Program-made: the position numbers and the translations under genes | Source of the DNA: Emergomyces orientalis | Lineage: Eukaryota > Ascomycota > Eurotiomycetes > Onygenales > Ajellomycetaceae | Direction: 5' to 3' | Length of the DNA stretch: 64,000 nucleotides | Assembly (NCBI GenBank): GCA_002110485.1 | Contig: MOWL01000089.1 | Coordinates: 310,001 to 374,000, forward strand | The notes under the pieces: generated by a model | Told to the model about the DNA's origin: nothing | What the model saw: the letters and a program-made list of their open reading frames with translations, nothing else | Database searches by the model: none | In this document: positions 59,991 through 64,000 of the stretch, piece by piece | How the letters are laid out: each line of letters starts with the position of its first letter | How positions within the stretch are numbered: position 1 is the stretch's first letter

Positions 59991-60892
59991 ATTCCAGTGG
60001 CTTTTCTTCATATCTTGGGATGATATCCTTTTTTCAATAAATTGAAAAGTAATTCAAATATTTCTCCTTTTAACTTAGAATATAATTTTTGTATTATTAA
60101 ATGATTTATTGAGTCAGGGCCTGCAGCAGTTTTCTTTGAGCTTTCAAAAATTGCTGTTTGTAATTCATCTTCTGATAGATCTGGTCATATTCATCTTTTC
60201 TCTACATTTTCAGTATAATTATCTATTGACATAGAGTTTTCATTTTGAGATACTGGTGATTTTTGAAATAACATTCTTAACAATGCCTGGCATTTTTCTT
60301 CAAAGGAATGAGCTTTAATCTCTCTATTCTGATAGTTATATTCTAAAATAGGTAATTTAGCTACTTTTCTTGATTTTGTATAATTAAATGCTTTAAAAAT
60401 CTCTTTTTCTTTTGCATTTTCAAGAAAAGTATTCCAGCATGAAGTTTTAGCTATTTTTATAGTAGTGAAGTATTCATTTCTCATTTCTTTGTATTCTTCA
60501 TGAGTAATGATATCTTTTTTTCATTTTTCTCTGTAAATTGCTAAATTTTTTCTTTTCTCTGATATTTCTTTATTTCACCATGATTTAGAGTACTCTGATA
60601 GAACTTTTTTTGGAATATTATCATTAATACTTTCTAGAATTATATTTGTAATTATTTCTGTTTTTTCTTCAAGTATTTGATCTGTAATTTCCTGATCTTT
60701 ATTTCAAATCAGTTCATTTTTCTTTTTCTCTTTTAATATCTCAATTTTTTTCTCAACTTCATTCCAATTTGCTTTTTCAAAGTTATATTGATTAGATAGT
60801 AGAGGATTTTCAATCATATTCTCTCTATCTAATATAATATTAAACTGAATAAACTCATGATATGAACCTGATGTTTCTTTTTCATTAATATA

Positions 60893-61690
60893 TCATTCAA
60901 ATAGTTTGTTTTTCATTAAATTGTTTGATATTAATGTTAAATCAATTATTGAATGATTCTGTATATTATTTCTAAAGAAAGTTTGTCTATCAGTTTCATT
61001 AATTATATGAAGTTTATTAACTAGAAAGTATTCAACAAGTTCCTCTGCTCTTATTGATTGTCTGCATTCAGAATTCCATAAAATATGATGAGCATTGAAA
61101 TCACCTGCAATTATAGAGTTTTTTGCAGAAGTTTGATTCATAAAACCTCTATTAATTGTCCAGTTATTGTTGTTTTCTTCAAGAGATTTTTCATTATATA
61201 TATTTATAATTTGAATTGTTTCAAATTCATTATATATATCTATAATATCTTCTATTGTTCAGTTATTGTTGTTTTCTTCAAGAGATTTTTCATTATATAT
61301 ATTTATAATTTGAATTGTTTCAAATTCATTATATGTATCTATAATATCTCCTATTAAAATATCAGAGTCAGAGATTAAATCATTTCTTAAATTAATTTGA
61401 AATCTTGATTTCTTTCTTGCATAAATTGCAACTCTGACTCTAATGTTTTTGTTTTCAGGTAGAAGACAGTAATAGCTAGAATGTGAAATTATATATTTCT
61501 GTGCTGCATCAATTTTTGATTCTTGAAATAGAACAAAGTCTATTTTCTGTTCAAATGCAATTTGAAGACAGGAATACATACAATTTTCATTTTTATCAAC
61601 ATTATTTTGCATGAATTTAATGCTGATATTTTGTTCTTTTTGTTTTTTTTTATTTTTCTTGTTTTTTTTGTGATTTTTTGTGCCCTTCAT
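60893..61690 (-). pseudogene. LINE B APE-like endonuclease domain, broken
   Basis: N-terminal part SIKFMQNNVDKNENCMYSCL and FVLFQESKIDA (the catalytic Glu), then after an internal 99-bp tandem duplication, SIIAGDFNAHHILWNSECR (catalytic D and N) and HSIIDLTLISNNL. The frame is interrupted by a TGA at an expected Trp (NNNN-stop-TI). This endonuclease would nick target DNA for target-primed reverse transcription. Confidence 0.78.
61161..61358 (-). repeat. 99-bp tandem duplication in the endonuclease region
   Basis: Units 61161-61259 and 61260-61358 are nearly identical and keep the reading frame (33 residues, NIYNEKSLEENNNN repeated). The copies differ by a few transitions. Confidence 0.85.
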
Positions 61691-61744
61691 TAAAAGAGAT
61701 GTGCTAGAACTTAAAATAGTTTAATTCTTAGTAAGTATTGAGAA

Positions 61745-62263
61745 TTAATTATTATCAATTTCAACAGCTTTCATTTGAATTAAATTTTCTACTGAGTTTT
61801 TCTGCTCTCTAATTTTTGTAGGTGTTTTTGGATCAGTATTCACTCTGTTTTTAACAGAAGAATTTGACTGAGAGCTTTTAGAAACTTGAGAGTTTTTTCT
61901 TTTAGTTTTATTAATAGAAATTGACTCAGTTTTTTCTGTAGAATTAAAAGTAGAATTTATGCTAGAATTTAAAATATTAAACTCTTTCTCATTCTTCTTT
62001 TTTGAAGCAAAGATATATTTAATTGAGCTAGAAACATGTTTTTCTCTACAGTTTGCACATTTTATTTTAGTGTGTGCACATTTCACTTCTTTTTTCCCAC
62101 AAATATCACATGAATGCTTCATTGTTTTGTGATTTTCAGCACATAATTGGCATTTTGTTTTTCTTATACAGTAGTTAGCAAAATGTTCATATTTCTGACA
62201 GTTTGAACATTGTGTTTGTTCTTTCATTTTCTGTCTAGAATCTATGAATTTGAACACTTTCAT
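61745..62263 (-). pseudogene. LINE B ORF1 C-terminal part with CCHC zinc knuckles
   Basis: Zinc-knuckle region CSNCQKYEHFANYC (C-x2-C-x4-H-x4-C), then CQLCAENHKTMKHSC and CDICGKKEVKCAHTKIKC, followed by a Ser/Asn/Lys-rich tail. This is the nucleic-acid-binding part of a LINE gag-like ORF1. Upstream fragments (62492-62680, 62888-63106) are the rest of the ORF, broken by stops. Confidence 0.78.
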
Positions 62264-63110
62264 TTTTTGTCCTGCAATTGTGACATGTGAGATATTTGAT
62301 TATTTCAAATTATCAGTTATGATTAAAACTGAAGCTTTTTCTTTGTTTTGTCTGTATTCCTCATTATTTAATCAGATTGAAAGCTTTTTTAATTTGAGAG
62401 AATTAAAATCTTTCAGTTCATTTTGAAAAAGCATCATTTTCTCTTCAAAATCAAAGATACTAACTGAAATATCATGAAAAACAAACTTTTCTCATCTTTC
62501 ATCTTTTTCTAAATAAATCTCTGTTTTCAAAAGATTTTCTAGAATAGATTTCCAGATTGAAGAATTTTCCAGTAAAAAGCTTGCATTGTATTCTGATGTT
62601 GTAGTCAGAACTAAAGAGTTTTCAAAAAAGAATTTTTCAATAGAAGAAATAACAGTTTTTATTTGATTTTCTTCAGTCATGAGTTATTCTTGAAATGCTT
62701 GATTTATTTCATTTCTGATTTGAAAAATCAGATTTGAGTTTAAGAGACTATTTAATTCTAAGATTTCACTATTAGAAAGTTTTAGAATAAGTCTGTTTTT
62801 TTTCATTTCTTGTATTTTTCTTGTGTATAGATTCTTTTTTTCATTTTTTTCAATCAAAATGAAATCAGATTTGTCTGATTGTACTGTTTATTGTACATTA
62901 TTAGATAATAAGTCTTTTTTCAGAGCTTGAGTATAGGTTTTTTCCACTTTTGAATTATTTTCCACTGAATCAGTAGTGGAAGAAAGATTGAAAGTGGTGT
63001 TATTTACAGAGTTTGAAGAATTTACATTATCAATAGTAATTATATTACTAATGATAATGAAAAAAACATTGAAATCAAGAAATAATAAAACTTGAAAAAC
63101 AATCAAACAC

Positions 63111-63165
63111 GCGGGAAAAACACTATTAAGAATAGAAAGAGAGCATCAGGCATTCTTTACACATC
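63111..63165. other. junction between LINE B and LINE F
   Basis: Short mixed sequence (ACGCGGGAAAAACACTATTA) separating the presumed 5' end of B from the ORF1 of F. CpG is present again. Confidence 0.35.
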
Positions 63166-64000
63166 ATTACAATGGCATTGGATGTGGGGGAGGTGGTTAT
63201 GGTGGAAGATGGCATGTGCAAGGCTCGACGCGTGCCAGAGACGAAAAACTCTGCGACACAGAAAACAAAGACAAACAGCTTAGCAACAGTAATTCAAACA
63301 CTAGCTGCGATCCTTGAAGAGGGAGAGAAGAATGAGAAAGTGAATAACAAAGATAAAGAGTATTTACAGAAGGCATTGAAAGCAGTGTGAGGAGTGAAGA
63401 TGGAACTGTGTGACCAGCTTCTGAAGAGAATGAAACGCGCAATTGGCACACCAAAACAGCAGAAATTGTGAGACAAGCTCAACAGAGCACTCTCATGAGC
63501 AGCAATAGCAGCCAGAGGGGAGACAACAGTTAAAACCATACCAACCAGAACACTGCGAGAGGTAGTCATTACTCGACGAAGCTGTGATGCTATGCCAGAG
63601 ACAGACGCACATCAGAAATGATTGTTAAACGAGTGAATGAGGCCATCAAAGAGATAACCAAGGGCAAAGTGGTGGCAGCAAGGCACATGCCAAGCAGAGA
63701 CATGATTTTGATGACAGACACACAGGACACCAAGGCAGAGCTCGCAGCAGATGATAGCTGGACGCGTGAATGGGGAGACAAAGCGCGCATGAAGCAGGAG
63801 ATGTATGCAGTACTAGTCAAAGATGCTTCTATGGGAGCCATTGACTGAAGCAGCTCTGAGTACGCCATTGAGAGCATCTACAAGCAGAATACAGCACTAT
63901 GCTGCAAGACACTGATACACAAGGTGGACAAAATGATGGTTAGACAACAGAAATCACATGGCAGTATAATCATCAATGTTGCTGCACCTCACCAGGTCAA
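63166..64000 (+). mobile_element. LINE F (Tad1-like), 5' part, runs off the window
   Basis: Plus strand. The start encodes MALDVGEVVMVEDGMCKARR in a first frame, with TGA stops near 63390 onward. A frame change occurs near 63600, then KRVNEAIKEITKGKVVAARH, TDTQDTKAELAADDSWTREW, then GDKARMKQEMYAVLVKDASM, and IYKQNTALCCKTLIHKVDKM. This matches the gag-like ORF1 N-terminus of Tad1-type LINEs. A TGA stands where Trp is expected (GAID-stop-SSSEYAIES). It is of a different lineage from LINEs A-C and probably related to LINE E. Confidence 0.7.
63172..64000 (+). pseudogene. LINE F ORF1 (gag-like), frameshifted and partial
   Basis: First frame 63172-63390, then TGA-interrupted coding to ~63620 (KMELCDQLLKRMKRAIGTPK), then a shifted frame 63618-63848 with DDSWTREWGDKARMKQEMYA and beyond to the window edge. 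The protein would bind element RNA. It is broken by one frameshift and several TGA codons. Confidence 0.65.

Larger units (their letters stand above)
59978..63110 (-). mobile_element. LINE B, 5' part (ORF1, endonuclease, RT N-terminus), mutated
   Basis: Continues LINE B upstream of LINE C on the minus strand. It holds an RT N-terminal region (60190-60484 and nearby), an APE-like endonuclease (60893-61690) and an ORF1 with zinc knuckles (61745-62263 and further fragments to ~63106). Many stops. The 5' end is placed near 63110, where base composition rises; no matching target duplication was found beside fragment D. Confidence 0.75.

Noticed and set aside
50931..64000. TGA read as tryptophan (altered genetic code or mitochondrial origin)
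   Set aside because: Host genes in the window use TGG for Trp and TGA as a stop (for example the Zn2Cys6 factor and BUD23), and LINE C uses TGG at the same sites. Mutation explains the pattern better.
1..64000. CRISPR arrays, rRNA or tRNA genes
   Set aside because: No regularly spaced direct repeats with unique spacers were seen, and no tRNA or rRNA could be recognised by eye. A tRNA scan was not possible, so a tRNA could have been missed.

Overview
The window comes from a filamentous ascomycete. Genes carry short introns (about 47-250 bp) with GTRNGT-type donors and CTAAC/CTGAC-like branch sites. Intergenic stretches are long and pyrimidine-rich. The gene set is typical of Pezizomycotina: a Zn2Cys6 factor, an Asp f 4-like secreted protein, an alpha-type peptide pheromone precursor, an AA1-like secreted protein, and a PX-PH-RhoGAP of the Bem3 type. 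The abrupt change to AT-rich, CpG-poor retroelement sequence near 49.35 kb resembles the isochore-like genomes of Onygenales (Blastomyces/Emmonsia/Histoplasma relatives). That placement is inference and no search was run. Exon joins given below were worked out by hand from splice signals and reading phase.

Region 1 (1-49.35 kb) is gene-bearing. In order: a secreted Thr/Lys-rich repeat protein (888-1591); an atypical SDR (3206-4401, minus); a C2H2 protein (5204-6272, minus) divergent from a Zn2Cys6 factor (6803-9480); a candidate 71-residue four-exon gene (10227-10640, minus); the Bem3-like RhoGAP (12941-18445); an Asp f 4-like secreted protein (20350-21102, minus); SVP26 (minus) divergent from BUD23 (24140-26373); mitochondrial IDH1 (28804-30397, minus); an alpha-pheromone precursor of the ppgA type (31864-32100); a small four-Cys secreted protein (34555-35070); a CxxC-knuckle protein (36828-38060, minus); proteasome alpha7/PRE10 (40269-41494) convergent with lumazine synthase RIB4 (41842-42851, minus); GFA1 (43538-45976, minus); and a weak spliced candidate (48419-48978, minus). 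Housekeeping genes sit beside secreted and mating genes. There is no sign of a metabolic gene cluster.

Region 2 (49.35-64 kb) is a nest of retrotransposons. A 5'-truncated LINE (E) lies at the edge. Next is a decayed Ty3/Gypsy pol that carries a truncated LINE (A) flanked by a 14-bp target duplication. Then comes a long LINE (B, minus) with CCHC ORF1, an APE-like endonuclease, RT and RNase H. B is interrupted by a younger truncated LINE (C) flanked by a 13-bp target duplication, and C still has a 700-codon open RT-RNase H frame. The window ends inside ORF1 of another LINE (F). In the decayed copies nearly every in-frame stop is TGA, at conserved Trp or Arg positions. This points to C-to-T mutation at CpC and CpG sites rather than the usual CpA context of RIP.

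The most notable finding is the very short spliced pheromone gene, whose last exon encodes a dibasic site followed by WCTRPGQGC and a stop.
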